From Pseudomonadota bacterium (GTDB lineage Bacteria > Pseudomonadota > Gammaproteobacteria > Burkholderiales > Burkholderiaceae), in NCBI GenBank assembly GCA_021783435.1, contig JAJXUC010000003.1, forward strand, positions 5,068 through 69,067: 64,000 nucleotides of DNA, written 5' to 3'. Shown here in pieces: positions 53,576-64,000 of this stretch; position 1 is the stretch's first letter, and every line of letters starts with the position of its first letter. The notes below the pieces were generated by a model. It was not told the origin of the DNA and made no database searches. It saw nothing but the letters and a program-made list of their open reading frames with translations. A program made the position numbers and the translations under genes.

Positions 53576-55368
53576 GGCTTGGCTCCGGTGGGTGGGGTCG
53601 TGATGGGGGCATTCCAGGCGGCAGGCAGGCGCGAGGCGGCAGCTTGCGCTGCGGTTCCGTAGTCCTGTCCCGGTTTTGCAATGACCGCGTAGCGTGGAGT
53701 GCGTGCGATGACTTGCAGCGGCAGATGCATGGCCCGCAGTGCGCCCAACTGCCCGGCTGGCATGAAGGCCAGCGGCAGGCGATCCCGCTGCCATCGCCGA
53801 GCGAAGTCGGCCAGCGTGGGGACCCACAATTGCGGTTGCTGCGTGATGCCGAAGTGCAGCTCGCCCTGGTACTCCACCACCGTCACGGTCCGGCGCAAGT
53901 AGAACGGCAGCGTCTGGTCATAAGTCCCCACGACGTAGAACGGCTGACCGGCATGAAGCCATGGCCGGATGGCGGCGACCACATCCTTGGTCGATGCCGT
54001 GCGCCCCAGAACCTGAAACCCCTGCGACGCCACCGTGAAGCCAAGAAACATGCAGATGGCCAGCGCCAGCACGGCAGCGCTGCGGCGCCCGGCCTTCTCC
54101 CAGCGCCAGGCCAGCGCGCTGCCGACGATGCCCAGCCCCGCGGTGATTTCCAGCCACCAGCCGTATTGCTGGTACAGCGAGCCGGGCGTGATCGCGTTGC
54201 CGGCGCGCCAAAGCTGGGTCAAACCCACGGCGGTCGCCAGCGAGATGAAGCCATAGAGCGCAAACTGCCGGCGCAAGGTACCGCGCTGGGCATGGGCGAA
54301 ATGGTTGCCGATCATCAGCGCCAGCGCCGGAAACACCGGCAGGATGTAGGACGGCAGCTTGGAGTGTGAAGCGCTGAAAAAAACGAAGATGAACACGGCC
54401 CAGATCAGCAGCGCCCAGTTGGGTTTGAAACCGGGTCTGCCGGTAACCACTGTGCCCGCGCTTGGGGCTTCGATGCCACTGGGCTGCTTCCACGCATGCC
54501 GCAGGCCGCCGAACAAACCACCCACCCAGGGCAGCACGGCGAGCAGCAGGATGGGGAAGAAATACCACCACGGCCCAGGCCGCGCCAGTTCCGGCGTGAG
54601 AAAGCGGGTGAACTGCTGGTAGATGAAGTAGTAATCGAAAAACTCGGGGTTGCGCAGCTGCACCAGCACATGCCAGGGCAGGCCGATCGCCAGAAAAATC
54701 AGCAGGCCGGTGACGATGTGCAGCCGCTTCCACAGGCCCCAGTCGCGTGTAACCAGGGTGTATAGCACCAGCGTCATGCCGGGAAAGGCCGGGCCGATAA
54801 GCCCCTTGGACAGCAGCGCCAGCGCCATGAAGGCCCAGCAGGACCACATCCAGTTGCGGTTCTGCGCCGGCGTTGCAGCATCGCGCTGCGCCAGCAAAAA
54901 ACTCAGCAGGCTGCCGCCCAGCATGGCCGACACACCCATATCCAGGGTGTTGATGTGGCCCATCGCCACCCAGTACAGGCTGCTGGCCAGAATGGCCGCT
55001 GCGTACAGCCCGGTGCGGGCGCCGAAGACGCGCCAACCCGTGTAGCCGGTGAGCAAAATGGTGAAGAAGCCGGTGAGTCCGGTCCACAGCCGGGCTTGCC
55101 ATTGGCCGAGGCCGAACACCTCGTAAGCCACGGCCGTGGCCCAATATTGCAGCGGAGGCTTCTCGAAATATTTCAGGCCATCGAGATGCGGCGTGACCCA
55201 GTTGCCGCTGGCCACCATTTCACGTGGAATTTCGGCGTAGCGGCCCTCGTCCGTGGGCACCAGATCGCGGTAGCCCAACACCCCGAACCACAGGACAGCC
55301 AGCATGATGGCCATCAAGCACAGCATGCTGCGTGAGGGAAGACGGTCTTGCTGCGAGGATGGGGTCAC
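53572..55368 (-). CDS. arnT: ArnT: L-Ara4N lipid A transferase
   Basis: A 598-aa GT39-type membrane glycosyltransferase with about 12 helices. It transfers L-Ara4N to lipid A phosphate on the periplasmic side, lowering the negative charge and giving cationic-peptide and polymyxin resistance in known cases. The active-site loop is LVPTDEGRYAEIPREMVASG, then KYFEKPPLQYWATAVAYEVFGL. The segment LPWHVLVQLRNPEFFDYYFI is also typical. It is the first gene of the operon; no regulator (such as a PmrAB pair) is in this window. Confidence 0.93.
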   Translation of the reverse strand: MTPSSQQDRLPSRSMLCLMAIMLAVLWFGVLGYRDLVPTDEGRYAEIPREMVASGNWVTPHLDGLKYFEKPPLQYWATAVAYEVFGLGQWQARLWTGLTGFFTILLTGYTGWRVFGARTGLYAAAILASSLYWVAMGHINTLDMGVSAMLGGSLLSFLLAQRDAATPAQNRNWMWSCWAFMALALLSKGLIGPAFPGMTLVLYTLVTRDWGLWKRLHIVTGLLIFLAIGLPWHVLVQLRNPEFFDYYFIYQQFTRFLTPELARPGPWWYFFPILLLAVLPWVGGLFGGLRHAWKQPSGIEAPSAGTVVTGRPGFKPNWALLIWAVFIFVFFSASHSKLPSYILPVFPALALMIGNHFAHAQRGTLRRQFALYGFISLATAVGLTQLWRAGNAITPGSLYQQYGWWLEITAGLGIVGSALAWRWEKAGRRSAAVLALAICMFLGFTVASQGFQVLGRTASTKDVVAAIRPWLHAGQPFYVVGTYDQTLPFYLRRTVTVVEYQGELHFGITQQPQLWVPTLADFARRWQRDRLPLAFMPAGQLGALRAMHLPLQVIARTPRYAVIAKPGQDYGTAAQAAASRLPAAWNAPITTPPTGAKP

Positions 55369-55474
55369 GGCACTGGCGCTAGAGATACAAGGGCCCGAGC
55401 AGTCCGCGAGCGGACTCCCCCTGGAGGGGATAACGAAACCCGGGAGTGGCTTCTCGATTCCCGCAGAGCCGTTC

Positions 55475-55550
55475 TGGTGCCGGTGAAAGGAATCGAACCC
55501 TCGACCTTCTCATTACGAATGAGCTGCTCTACCAACTGAGCTACACCGGC
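55475..55550 (-). tRNA. tRNA-Thr (anticodon CGT)
   Basis: A complete 76-nt cloverleaf on the minus strand with an encoded CCA end. The acceptor GCCGGTG pairs with CACCGGC, the T arm holds GGTTCGATTCC, and the anticodon CGT is at 55515-55517 (complement). It reads ACG threonine codons. It lies between fbp and arnT on their strand. Confidence 0.97.
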
Positions 55551-55630
55551 GGCAAACGGGAAATCTTAACTGATCCAACGCGAGAAACGGTCGATCAGAC
55601 GTTGCCGCGCTCGCATCCGCACAGCCGTAT

Positions 55631-56644
55631 TCATGGTGCTTCCTGGTGATACGCATGCAGCAGGGCGACTTCTTCGCTGCTGCCCAGCATGACCGCCGCA
55701 CGTTGATGCAGGCTGGTCGGCTGGATGTCGAGAATGCGCTGCGTTCCGGCCATGGCCATGCCGCCCGCCTGTTCAACCAGGAGCGCCATGGGACTCGCCT
55801 CGTAGAGCAGGCGCAGCTTGCCGGCGCGATCGGGCTCGCGCCGGTCCCAGGGGTAGAGAAAGACGCCGCCGCGACTGAGCACGCGGTGCACGTCGGCCAC
55901 CATGCTGCCGACCCAGCGCATGTTGAAGTCCTTGCCACGCGGCCCGTTCACACCTTGCAGGCATTCGTCGATGTAGCGCCGCACGGGTGGTGCCCAGTGG
56001 CGCAGGTTGGACATGTTGATGGAGAACTCACGGGTGGATTCGGGGATGCGCAGGCCTTCCTGCGTCAGCACGAAACTGCCCTGGTCGCTATCGAGGGTGA
56101 ACATGGCCACGCCGTGGCCGAGCGTGAGCACCAGCGTGGTTTGCGGGCCGTAGGTGCAGTAGCCGGCGGCCACTTGCTGGCGCCCGGGTTGCAGAAAGTG
56201 CTCGGGGCCGACTTCGCTGACGCCATCGGCCAGGTGCAGCACCGAGAAAATGGTGCCGATGGTGACGTTGACTTCGATGTTGCTGGAGCCGTCGAGCGGG
56301 TCGAACATCAACAGGTATTCGCCGCGCGGATAGCGGTGCGGAATGGTGTGGATGCGCTCCAGTTCCTCCGAGGCCATGGCCGCCAGATGCCCGCCCCATT
56401 CGTTGGCTTCGAGCAGCACGTCGTTGGCGATGATGTCGAGCTTTTTCTGCACCTCGCCCTGGATGTTTTCACTGCCGGCGCTGCCCATGATGCCGGCGCT
56501 GGCGCCTTTGCTGACGGCGTGACTGATGCGCTTGCAGGCGCGTGCCACTTGCTCGATGAGCAGGCGCAGCGAGCCGGGAATATGGCCGTGGGTGCGTTCT
56601 TGCTCGATGAGCCAGCGCGACAGGCTGATGGTGGTCTCGGACAT
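55631..56644 (-). CDS. fbp: Fructose-1,6-bisphosphatase class 1
   Basis: A 337-aa gluconeogenic (and Calvin-cycle) phosphatase. It shows the metal and substrate motifs: [58 protein letters not shown] and the C-terminal [10 protein letters not shown]. The ATG at 56644 follows AGGAAAC and gives the usual family start ([16 protein letters not shown]). It follows pepN by 62 bp on the same strand. No Calvin-cycle gene is linked, so the role is probably gluconeogenesis. Confidence 0.96.
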   Translation of the reverse strand: MSETTISLSRWLIEQERTHGHIPGSLRLLIEQVARACKRISHAVSKGASAGIMGSAGSENIQGEVQKKLDIIANDVLLEANEWGGHLAAMASEELERIHTIPHRYPRGEYLLMFDPLDGSSNIEVNVTIGTIFSVLHLADGVSEVGPEHFLQPGRQQVAAGYCTYGPQTTLVLTLGHGVAMFTLDSDQGSFVLTQEGLRIPESTREFSINMSNLRHWAPPVRRYIDECLQGVNGPRGKDFNMRWVGSMVADVHRVLSRGGVFLYPWDRREPDRAGKLRLLYEASPMALLVEQAGGMAMAGTQRILDIQPTSLHQRAAVMLGSSEEVALLHAYHQEAP

Positions 56645-56706
56645 CGGGGTTTCCTGCGTGTTGGAGTGACGGCTGCGGATGCGGTGTGAATCGGATCGGC
56701 CGTTGA

Positions 56707-59364
56707 TCAGGCCAGGGCCTTGCCCAGGATCTCGCGGGTATCGGCCGACAGGTCTGGATGGGCCGCGAGTTCGCGCATGACGGGCTCGACCACCTGAGCG
56801 TAGGAGGGCGCGAGTTTGCGCCAACGGTCCAGCGCGCGGGCCAGACGGGCGGCGACTTGCGGGTTGATGGCGTCGAGCGTGCGCACCTGCTCGGCCCAGA
56901 ACCCGTAGCCAGCGCCATCGAGGCGGTGGAAGGCGCCGGGGTTGCCCTGGCAGAACGTGGAGATGACACTGCGCGCACGATTGGGGTTGCGTATGCTGAA
57001 ATCGGGGCGCTGCATCAGGGCACGAATGGCACGGATCTCGGCCCCAGGCGCGCTGGCCTGCAACGCAAACCATTTGTCCATCACCAGCGGTTCGTGAGCG
57101 AACTGTGCGGCGAAGCGCTCCAACGCTGGCGCCGCGAGCTCGGCGCGGCTGCCGACCAGGGCAGCGAGGGCGTCGAAGCGGTCGGTCATGTTGTCGGCAT
57201 CCTTCACCAACTGGTAGGCGCGCCCTTGCCACACCGCATCACCCGTGAGACAGAGGTAGGACAATGCGAGATTGCGCAAACCGCGGCGGCCGGCGCCGGC
57301 GAAATCCGGGGTGTAGCCGCTGGCGGGTGCAAGCGCATGCCACGTTTGCTCCCAGTCGGCTCGCAGTTGTTCTGCGAGGGCCAGGCGCATGGTCTGGCGG
57401 GTTTGATGGATGCGTGCCGGATCGATTGGGCTGAGCTGCTCGGCGATATAGCCTTCGCTGGGCAGCGTGAGCGCGAGTTCCTTGAATGCGGGATCGAGCG
57501 TGGTGTCGTGCAGCACCGCACGCAGGGCATCGAGGTAGGCCGCGTCCAATGGGAGATTGCCGTCCTGCAGGGCGGGCAGCAAGCGGGCCAGGGCCAGGCG
57601 CTGTGCCGCCTCCCAACGGTTGAAAGGATCGGTGTCGTGGGCCAGGAGCACCTGACGGTCCGCGTCGCTCAGACCGTCGTCGAGCAGCACGGGGGCCGAG
57701 AAGCCACGCAGCAACGAAGGGATGGGCTCGGCGTCCACCTCATGCAGCACGAAACTCTGCTGCGGCTGGCTGAGCACCAGCAGGGCCTCGGTGCCGCGCG
57801 CGCCGGTTTCCATGTGGAAGCTCAGCGCCTCGCCACCGCGGGCCAGCAGGCCCAGGCGCAATGGAATGATTTGCGCCTGCTTGTCGGGCTGGCCGGGTGT
57901 GGCGGGGCAGGCCTGCGTCAAGCTGAGGGTGTAGCTGCGGGCAGTGGCGTCATACTGGCCGGCGGCGCGCAGGCGCGGCGTGCCAGCCTGGGCGTACCAC
58001 AGGCTGAACTGGGATCGGTGCACGTCCAGCGCCGAGCCGGGGTTGGCGTCGGCCATGGCGGCGAGGAAGTCGTCGCAGGTCACGGCCTGGCCGTCGTGGC
58101 GGGCGAAGTAGAGCTTCATGCCGGCAGCGAAGCCGGCGCGGCCGACGAGCGTTTGCATCATGCGCACGACTTCGGCCCCTTTTTCGTAGACCGTGGGGGT
58201 GTAGAAGTTGTCGATGGCCACGTAGCTGTCGGGGCGCACCGGGTGGGCCATGGGGCCGGCATCCTCCGGGAACTGCACTGCGCGCAGTCCACGCACGTCC
58301 TCGATGCGTTTGACCGCGCGGGCCGATTCGCCGCCAGTTTGCGCCGCCAGATCCTGGGTGAACTCCTGATCGCGGAACACCGTGAGGCCTTCTTTCAGGC
58401 TGAGCTGAAACCAGTCTCGGCAGGTGATGCGGTTGCCGGTCCAGTTGTGGAAATACTCGTGGCCGACCACCGACTCGATATTCATGTAATCGACATCGGT
58501 GGCGGTGGCCGGGTTGGCCAGCACGTACTTGGTGTTGAAGATGTTGAGGCCCTTGTTCTCCATCGCACCCATGTTGAAGTCGGAGACGGCGACGATCATG
58601 AAGCGGTCGAGGTCCAGGCTCAGGCCGAAGCGCTGCTCGTCCCAGGCGACCGAATGCACCAGGGACTGCATGGCATGCTCGGTCTTGTCCAGGTCGCCTT
58701 CGCGCACATACACCTGCAGCAGGTGTTCGCGGCCATCGGCCGCCCGGATGCGCTGCTCGCGGCACACCAGACGCCCGGCCACCAGCGCGAACAGATAGCT
58801 GGGTTTGGGGAAAGGATCTTCCCACACCGCCTCCATGCGGCCGTCGTCGAGCGGGCGCTGGCTTTTGAGGTTGCCGTTGGACAGCAGCAGCGGGTACTTG
58901 GCCTTGTCGGCGCGCAGCACCACGGTGAAGCGGCTCATCACGTCCGGACGGTCGGGCCAATAGGTGATGCGGCGAAAGCCCTCGGCTTCGCATTGCGTGA
59001 AGAAGGCATCGCCCGACAGGTACAAGCCCGACAGGCGCGTATTGGCACGCGGTGAGCAGGCGGTGACGATGTCGAGTTGAAAGACGCCGGGCAACTTGTC
59101 GAGCCGGATGCCGCCGTCGGTGGTGGCGTAGACCCAGGCCTTGCCGTCCACGGTGAGTGACTGCAACGTCAGATCTTCGCCGTCCAGAAACAACGGAGCG
59201 TCACCCGGGGCGTCGGCCAGGCGACGCAGTTGCATATGGCTTTTCACCCGTGTGCGATCGGGATCGAGGTCGAACTCGAGCGTGACCCGGTCGACGGCAT
59301 AGGCCGGCTTGGCGTAGTGCAGGCGGGAGATGACGGGAGCTTGATCGGTGCGCATGGCGGTCAT
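56707..59364 (-). CDS. pepN: Aminopeptidase N (M1 family)
   Basis: An 885-aa cytoplasmic zinc aminopeptidase of broad specificity. The substrate-binding [12 protein letters not shown] is followed by the zinc motif [17 protein letters not shown], with a distal Glu in the [13 protein letters not shown] segment. The C-terminal DUF3458 and helical domains complete the gamma-proteobacterial-type PepN. Two in-frame starts (59364 and 59355) are possible. It lies 53 bp after prfB on the same strand. Confidence 0.97.
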   Translation of the reverse strand: MTAMRTDQAPVISRLHYAKPAYAVDRVTLEFDLDPDRTRVKSHMQLRRLADAPGDAPLFLDGEDLTLQSLTVDGKAWVYATTDGGIRLDKLPGVFQLDIVTACSPRANTRLSGLYLSGDAFFTQCEAEGFRRITYWPDRPDVMSRFTVVLRADKAKYPLLLSNGNLKSQRPLDDGRMEAVWEDPFPKPSYLFALVAGRLVCREQRIRAADGREHLLQVYVREGDLDKTEHAMQSLVHSVAWDEQRFGLSLDLDRFMIVAVSDFNMGAMENKGLNIFNTKYVLANPATATDVDYMNIESVVGHEYFHNWTGNRITCRDWFQLSLKEGLTVFRDQEFTQDLAAQTGGESARAVKRIEDVRGLRAVQFPEDAGPMAHPVRPDSYVAIDNFYTPTVYEKGAEVVRMMQTLVGRAGFAAGMKLYFARHDGQAVTCDDFLAAMADANPGSALDVHRSQFSLWYAQAGTPRLRAAGQYDATARSYTLSLTQACPATPGQPDKQAQIIPLRLGLLARGGEALSFHMETGARGTEALLVLSQPQQSFVLHEVDAEPIPSLLRGFSAPVLLDDGLSDADRQVLLAHDTDPFNRWEAAQRLALARLLPALQDGNLPLDAAYLDALRAVLHDTTLDPAFKELALTLPSEGYIAEQLSPIDPARIHQTRQTMRLALAEQLRADWEQTWHALAPASGYTPDFAGAGRRGLRNLALSYLCLTGDAVWQGRAYQLVKDADNMTDRFDALAALVGSRAELAAPALERFAAQFAHEPLVMDKWFALQASAPGAEIRAIRALMQRPDFSIRNPNRARSVISTFCQGNPGAFHRLDGAGYGFWAEQVRTLDAINPQVAARLARALDRWRKLAPSYAQVVEPVMRELAAHPDLSADTREILGKALA

Positions 59365-59417
59365 CCGGTTGATGCATCGGGCGGAAGGGGAGAGAACGTC
59401 AGAACACGGCGAGCGGC

Positions 59418-60522
59418 TTAGAGCCCCTGTTTCAGGCTGGCGGAAATGAAGTCGTCGAGGTCGCCGTCGAGCACCTTCTGGGTGTTCGACATTTCCACCC
59501 CGGTGCGCAGATCCTTGATGCGGCTCTGGTCGAGCACGTAGGAGCGGATCTGGTGCCCCCAGCCGACGTCGCTCTTGCTGTCCTCGAGTTTTTGCTGCTC
59601 GGCCTGGCGCTTGCGCAACTCATGCTCGAACAGGCGCGAGCGCAGCATGGCCCAGGCCTCGGCGCGGTTCTTGTGCTGCGAGCGGTCGTTCTGGCACTGC
59701 ACGACGATGCCCGTGGGAATGTGGGTGATGCGCACCGCCGAATCGGTCTTGTTGATGTGCTGGCCACCCGCGCCGCTGGCGCGAAAGGTGTCGATGCGGA
59801 CATCGGCCGGGTTGATGTCGATCTCGATCGAGTCATCCACCTCGGGATAGATGAACACGCTGGCGAAGCTGGTGTGACGCCCGCCGGACGAGTCGAACGG
59901 GCTTTTGCGCACCAGCCGGTGCACGCCGGTCTCGGTGCGCAACTTGCCGTAGGCGTAGTCGCCTTCGACCTTGATGGAGGCGCTCTTCACCCCGGCAACG
60001 TCGCCGGCGGATTCTTCCAGCACGTCGACCTTGAAACCCTGGCGCTCGCTGTAGCGCAGGTATTGGCGCAGCAGCATCGAGGCCCAGTCGCAGGCTTCGG
60101 TGCCGCCGGCACCCGCCTGGATGTCGATGAAGCAGTTACCGGGGTCCATCGGGTTGGAGAACATGCGGCGGAACTCCATGTCCTCCACGCGCCTGGCTGT
60201 GGCTTGCACATCGGCCTCGATCGACAGCAGGGTCGCGTTGTCGCCCTCGTCGCGCGACATCTCGAACAACTCCTGCTCGTCCGCCAGTTCACGCTCGATG
60301 CGCTCGATCGCCAACACCACGGCTTCCAGGCCGCGGTTTTCCTTGCCCAGTTCCTGCGCGCGCTTGGGGTCGTCCCAGACCTTGGGGTCTTCCAGCGCGG
60401 CGCTGACCTCTCTCAGGCGAGCCGACTTGGCGTCGTAGTCAAAGATACCCCCGGAGCGAGCGCGTCCGCTCGGACAGGTCGCGCAGTTGGGCGGAGAGGG
60501 TGTTGAGTTGTTCGGCTTCCAT
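59418..60522 (-). CDS. prfB: Peptide chain release factor 2 (programmed +1 frameshift)
   Basis: RF2 ends translation at UGA and UAA. The gene is in two frames: codons 1-27 ([18 protein letters not shown]... to RGYL) reach an in-frame TGA at 60441-60439. Ribosomes shift +1 at CTT-TGA and continue with [12 protein letters not shown], giving 367 aa in all. The body has the stop-codon recognition tripeptide in [15 protein letters not shown] and the catalytic GGQ in [18 protein letters not shown]. It is not a pseudogene. The gene follows dnaJ by 59 bp and precedes pepN. Confidence 0.97.
60439..60452 (-). promoter_or_regulatory. prfB programmed frameshift site
   Basis: On the minus strand, GGGGG (internal Shine-Dalgarno, 60452-60448) lies three bases before CTT-TGA-C, the standard slippery heptamer of RF2 genes. 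Low RF2 slows reading of the TGA and favours the +1 shift, so the protein controls its own synthesis. Confidence 0.95.
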
Positions 60523-60581
60523 GATGGCTTGTTGGACGTTGGATGGAAAGGCGCGCATTGTCGCACCGGGACAGTACGAAC

Positions 60582-61706
60582 TTATTTGAAAAAGTCCCGA
60601 ACCTTGTCGCCCCAGGTCTTGCCCCCGGGTGAATGGCGGTCGCCTCCGCGCTTGAACGACTCGTCGAGCTGCTCCAGCATGCGGCGCTGCTCCTCGCTCA
60701 GTTTCACCGGCGTTTCCACCTGAATGTGGCAGTACAGGTCGCCGGGGTGGCCGGCATGGATGCCCTTGATTCCCTTGCCGCGCAAGCGCAGGGTCTTGCC
60801 GGACTGCGTGCCTTCGGGCAGGTCGATCTCGGCCGGGCCGGAGAGGGTGGGCACCTCGATGCGCGAACCCAGCGCGGCAGCGGTCATGCTGACTGGAATC
60901 TTGCAGTGCAGATCGTCGCTGTCGCGCTCGAAAATGCTGTGTGGCTTGATCTGGATTTCCACGTAGAGGTCGCCCGGAGGGCCACCGTTCACGCCCGGCT
61001 CGCCATTGCCGCTGGAGCGGATGCGCATGCCGGTGTCGATGCCAGCGGGAATTTGCACCTCCAGGGTTTTCTGCCGCTGCACGCGCCCCTGACCATGGCA
61101 GGTGGCGCAGGGCTCGGGGATGATCTTGCCGGTGCCACCGCAGGTGGAGCAGGTGTGCTGCATCGCGAACGGGCCCATGCGCTGCGTGGTGGCGCCACTG
61201 CCCTTGCAAGTCGGGCAGGCCTTGGGTTTGGTGCCGGGTTTGGCGCCACTGCCGCCACAGGTGTCACAGGTGTCCCACGAGGGGATGCGCAACGATTTGT
61301 TCACCCCGAGAGCGGCTTCTTCCAGTGACAGGCTGAGCGAGTAGCTGAGGTCGGAGCCGCGATACACCTGCTGCCCGCCACCGCGCTGCCGACCCCCGGC
61401 ACCGCCGAAAATCTCCTCGAAAATGCTGCCGAAGTCGCCAAAACCGCCAGCAGCGCCACCGCCCATGCCGCCGGCGGAAGGGTCCACCCCGGCATGGCCA
61501 AAGCGGTCGTAAGCGGCGCGCTTTTGCGGATCGGTCAAGGTTTCGTAGGCTTGCTTGGCTTCCTTGAAATGTTCTTCGGCGGCCTTGTCACCCTGGTTGC
61601 GGTCCGGGTGGAATTTCATCGCCAGTTTGCGGTAGGCCTTCTTCAGGGTGTCTTCGTCCGCGTCACGGGAGACGCCCAGAATCTCGTAGAAATCGCGCTT
61701 GGCCAT
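60582..61706 (-). CDS. dnaJ: Chaperone protein DnaJ
   Basis: A 374-aa Hsp40 co-chaperone that stimulates the DnaK ATPase. The J domain has the HPD motif in [13 protein letters not shown] glycine/phenylalanine-rich part follows (about 75-110). Four zinc-finger repeats ([32 protein letters not shown]) come next, and then the two substrate-binding beta domains. The start at 61706 ([12 protein letters not shown]) is the family start. A hairpin with a T-run precedes it in the gap after dnaK. Confidence 0.97.
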   Translation of the reverse strand: MAKRDFYEILGVSRDADEDTLKKAYRKLAMKFHPDRNQGDKAAEEHFKEAKQAYETLTDPQKRAAYDRFGHAGVDPSAGGMGGGAAGGFGDFGSIFEEIFGGAGGRQRGGGQQVYRGSDLSYSLSLSLEEAALGVNKSLRIPSWDTCDTCGGSGAKPGTKPKACPTCKGSGATTQRMGPFAMQHTCSTCGGTGKIIPEPCATCHGQGRVQRQKTLEVQIPAGIDTGMRIRSSGNGEPGVNGGPPGDLYVEIQIKPHSIFERDSDDLHCKIPVSMTAAALGSRIEVPTLSGPAEIDLPEGTQSGKTLRLRGKGIKGIHAGHPGDLYCHIQVETPVKLSEEQRRMLEQLDESFKRGGDRHSPGGKTWGDKVRDFFK

Positions 61707-61726
61707 GCTTGAAACGATCCTGTATG

Positions 61727-61762
61727 AAAAACGCAAAAGGGGAGGGTGCTGACACCCTCCCC
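61727..61762 (-). terminator. Stem-loop between dnaK and dnaJ, terminator/attenuator-like
   Basis: A 10-bp perfect stem (GGGGAGGGTG with CACCCTCCCC, TCAG loop) in the dnaK-dnaJ gap, followed on the transcribed strand by TTTTGCGTTTTT. It could end part of the dnaK transcripts, setting a DnaK excess over DnaJ, or act as a processing or stability element. Confidence 0.7.
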
Positions 61763-61808
61763 GCAATCAGCATGCGAACAGCATGCCTGTATTCTCCAGC
61801 GCCGCGGC

Positions 61809-63743
61809 TCAGGCCTTGCCGTCCTTGACTTCCTTGAACTCGGCGTCCACGACCGTCTCATCGTCGGCGCGGCCGGAGGCGCCGCCGGCTGTGGCGGCCC
61901 CTGCCGCAGCCGCCGCGGCAGGGTCTTGGGCATACATTTTCTCGCCCAATTTCTGACTGGCGCTCATGAGGGCCTCGGTCTTGGATTCGATTGCCGTCTT
62001 GTCGTCGCCTTTGATGGCGTCGTCCACCTCTTTCAGAGCCGCTTCAAGGGCAGATTTTTCACCAGCATCGAGTTTGTCGCCGTGTTCGGTCAGCGACTTG
62101 CGCACCGTGTGCGCGGCTGCCTCGGCCTGGTTGCGGGCATCCACCAACTCACGCTTCTTGTGGTCTTCGGCGGCATTCACTTCGGCATCGCGCACCATGC
62201 GCTGCACCTCGTCCTCGCTCAGTCCCGAATTGGCCTTGATGGTGATCTTGTTTTCCTTACCGGTGCCCTTGTCCTTGGCGCTGACATGGAGGATGCCGTT
62301 GGCGTCGATGTCGAACGTCACCTCGATCTGTGGGGTGCCGCGGGCGGCCGGCGGAATGCCCTCGAGGTTGAACTCGCCCAGCAGCTTGTTGCCCGAGGCC
62401 AGTTCACGCTCGCCCTGGTAGACCTTGATGGTCACGGCCGGCTGGTTGTCGTCGGCGGTGGAGTACACCTGGGTGTGCTTGGTCGGAATGGTGGTGTTGC
62501 GCTTGATCATCGGCGTCATGACGCCGCCCAGGGTTTCGATGCCCAGGGTGAGGGGGGAAACGTCGAGCAGCAGCACGTCCTTGCGGTCGCCGGCCAGCAC
62601 CGAGCCCTGGATGGCGGCGCCCACGGCCACGGCTTCGTCGGGGTTGACGTCCTTGCGCGGCTCTTTGCCGAAGAACTCCTTGACCTTGTCCTGCACCTTG
62701 GGCATGCGCGTCATGCCGCCCACCAGGATGACATCGGAGATGTCGCCGATCTTCACACCCGCGTCCTTGATGGCCTTGCGGCAGGGTTCGATGGTGCGCT
62801 CGATCAGTTCTTCCACCAGGGCTTCGAGTTTGGCGCGCGTGAGCTTCAGGCTCAGGTGCTTGGGGCCGCTGGCGTCAGCCGTGATGTAGGGCAGGTTGAT
62901 TTCGGTCTGCTGGCTGCTGGACAACTCGATCTTGGCCTTCTCGGCGGCGTCTTTCAGGCGCTGCAGCGCGAGCACGTCCTTGGACAGGTCGACGCCGGAC
63001 TCTTTCTTGAACTCGGCGACGATGTAATCCATGATGCGCTGGTCGAAGTCCTCGCCGCCCAGGAAGGTGTCGCCGTTGGTCGACAGCACTTCGAATTGCT
63101 TCTCGCCGTCGACATCGGCAATTTCGATGATGGAGATGTCGAAGGTGCCGCCGCCCAGGTCGTACACCGCAATCTTGCGGTCGCCCTTGCCGACCTTGTC
63201 CAGGCCGAAAGCCAGGGCCGCGGCGGTGGGCTCGTTGATGATGCGCTTCACGTCCAGCCCGGCAATACGCCCGGCATCCTTGGTGGCCTGGCGCTGGCTG
63301 TCGTTGAAATAGGCCGGCACGGTGATCACGGCTTCGGTCACGTCCTCGCCGAGGTAGTCTTCGGCGGTCTTCTTCATTTTGCGCAGCACTTCGGCCGAGA
63401 TCTGCGGCGGCGCCAGTTTCTTGCTGCGCACGTCGACCCAGGCATCGCCGTTATCGGCGCGCACGATGCTGTAGGGCATCATGCCGATGTCCTTCTGCAC
63501 TTCCTTTTCCTCGAACTTGCGACCGATCAGGCGCTTCACCGCGTACAGCGTGTTGCGCGGATTGGTCACCGCCTGGCGCTTGGCCGGAGCGCCGACCAGG
63601 ATTTCACCGTCCTCCATGTAAGCGACGATGGACGGCGTGGTGCGCGCGCCTTCGCTGTTCTCAATGACCTTGGGGGCACCGCCCTCCATCACTGCGACGC
63701 AGGAATTGGTGGTGCCAAGGTCGATGCCGATGATTTTTGCCAT
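61809..63743 (-). CDS. dnaK: Molecular chaperone DnaK (Hsp70)
   Basis: A 644-aa Hsp70. The ATPase domain has the three signature stretches: [36 protein letters not shown] and [17 protein letters not shown]. The linker [18 protein letters not shown] leads to the substrate-binding domain, and a lid of charged helices ends in [12 protein letters not shown]. Its ATG follows GGAG. It is followed by dnaJ and preceded by grpE on the same strand; no consensus sigma32 promoter is visible in the 109-bp grpE-dnaK gap. Confidence 0.98.
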   Translation of the reverse strand: MAKIIGIDLGTTNSCVAVMEGGAPKVIENSEGARTTPSIVAYMEDGEILVGAPAKRQAVTNPRNTLYAVKRLIGRKFEEKEVQKDIGMMPYSIVRADNGDAWVDVRSKKLAPPQISAEVLRKMKKTAEDYLGEDVTEAVITVPAYFNDSQRQATKDAGRIAGLDVKRIINEPTAAALAFGLDKVGKGDRKIAVYDLGGGTFDISIIEIADVDGEKQFEVLSTNGDTFLGGEDFDQRIMDYIVAEFKKESGVDLSKDVLALQRLKDAAEKAKIELSSSQQTEINLPYITADASGPKHLSLKLTRAKLEALVEELIERTIEPCRKAIKDAGVKIGDISDVILVGGMTRMPKVQDKVKEFFGKEPRKDVNPDEAVAVGAAIQGSVLAGDRKDVLLLDVSPLTLGIETLGGVMTPMIKRNTTIPTKHTQVYSTADDNQPAVTIKVYQGERELASGNKLLGEFNLEGIPPAARGTPQIEVTFDIDANGILHVSAKDKGTGKENKITIKANSGLSEDEVQRMVRDAEVNAAEDHKKRELVDARNQAEAAAHTVRKSLTEHGDKLDAGEKSALEAALKEVDDAIKGDDKTAIESKTEALMSASQKLGEKMYAQDPAAAAAAGAATAGGASGRADDETVVDAEFKEVKDGKA

Positions 63744-63852
63744 GTCGAACTCCGTCTATGTCGTTGGTATTTTGCTGGCCGTGGGGGCGAGTGGTGAAGA
63801 TTGGCCGCCGCCCGGCGCTCATGTGCATCAAATGCTGCCGTTTCCTTCGGAT

Positions 63853-64000
63853 TCAAGCGCCCGGCTGGTCGTTCATGCCGGCGGCCGGCTCTGCGGCCGC
63901 CGCGACGGTCACCATCGCCGGCCGCAAGGTGCGTTCGGCCAGGGCATACCCTTTCTGCAGCACGCTCACCACGGTGTTGGCGGCTTGCTGCGCCGGCACC
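63853..64000 (-). CDS. grpE: GrpE nucleotide-exchange factor, C-terminal part
   Basis: The last 48 codons of grpE run off the right edge. The visible part has the family's C-terminal beta domain ([20 protein letters not shown]), followed by a short Ala- and Gly-rich tail (MNDQPGA). GrpE releases ADP from DnaK. It is positioned directly upstream of dnaK, 109 bp away, as in most beta-proteobacteria. Confidence 0.9.
   Translation of the reverse strand, partial: VPAQQAANTVVSVLQKGYALAERTLRPAMVTVAAAAEPAAGMNDQPGA

Noticed and set aside
60439..60566. prfB as a frameshifted pseudogene
   Set aside because: The in-frame TGA is the programmed RF2 frameshift site with its internal Shine-Dalgarno.
61746..63797. 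683-codon plus-strand open frame opposite dnaK
   Set aside because: Antisense dnaK open frames are common in GC-rich genomes and are not accepted here as genes.
63744..63852. Sigma32 heat-shock promoter between grpE and dnaK
   Set aside because: No CTTGAA/CCCCAT pair with correct spacing; the promoter is probably upstream of grpE, outside the window.

Overview
The window is a high-GC stretch of a beta-proteobacterial chromosome, most likely from the order Burkholderiales. Protein sequences and gene orders fit this: grpE-dnaK-dnaJ, pepN next to fbp, and glnA-DUF4124-glnL-glnG. A complete glycogen operon and a full L-Ara4N lipid A operon would suit a Thiomonas-like organism, but the genus is inference. 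Almost everything is chromosomal housekeeping or core accessory metabolism. There are no insertion sequences, prophage genes or CRISPR arrays. Signs of decay or past integration are confined to 1-1.3 kb and to the flank of tRNA-Pro near 4.0-4.5 kb.

Layout: 0-1.3 kb holds hypothetical genes and a decayed DMT2-type transporter. 1.26-3.8 kb (minus) is a coupled trio: DUF1338 enzyme, dsbB and a luciferase-like monooxygenase. At 4-7.2 kb are tRNA-Pro, a cupin, a LysE exporter, a DUF4404 protein and a metallo-beta-lactamase-fold hydrolase. 7.4-10.9 kb is a copper-resistance unit (MerR/CueR-like regulator, CopA ATPase, CopZ-like chaperone) behind a perfect 13-bp inverted repeat. tRNA-Arg follows.

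11.1-24.0 kb (minus) is one glycogen operon, transcribed malQ-glgB-glgX-pgm-glgC-glgA-glgP, with four overlapping junctions. It covers synthesis (pgm, glgC, glgA, glgB) and breakdown (glgP, glgX, malQ). Divergent from it is ETF:ubiquinone oxidoreductase, whose putative promoter is overlapped by a palindromic operator. 26.1-36.0 kb holds unlinked genes: a CYTH-CHAD protein, tRNA-Asp with its own promoter and terminator, a hemolysin III-like protein, a monooxygenase, two SDRs (one without its catalytic Tyr), GNAT, YecA, DUF1269, an omega-transaminase and a molybdopterin-binding-domain protein.

36.0-41.2 kb is the nitrogen-control locus: glnA with a sigma54 promoter and NtrC box, a secreted DUF4124 protein, glnL (NtrB) and glnG (NtrC). 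41.3-48 kb holds exonuclease III, a glutamate racemase fused to a Cys-rich CWC domain, class I fumarase, a UPF0114 protein and acetyl-CoA synthetase.

48.1-55.4 kb (minus) is the arn operon, transcribed arnT-arnE/F-like-arnB-arnC-arnA(formyltransferase)-arnA(dehydrogenase)-arnD. ArnA is split into two genes. These enzymes would make undecaprenyl-linked L-Ara4N and attach it to lipid A. tRNA-Thr follows, then fbp, pepN, prfB with its programmed +1 frameshift, and the dnaJ, dnaK and (partial) grpE chaperone genes at the right edge.
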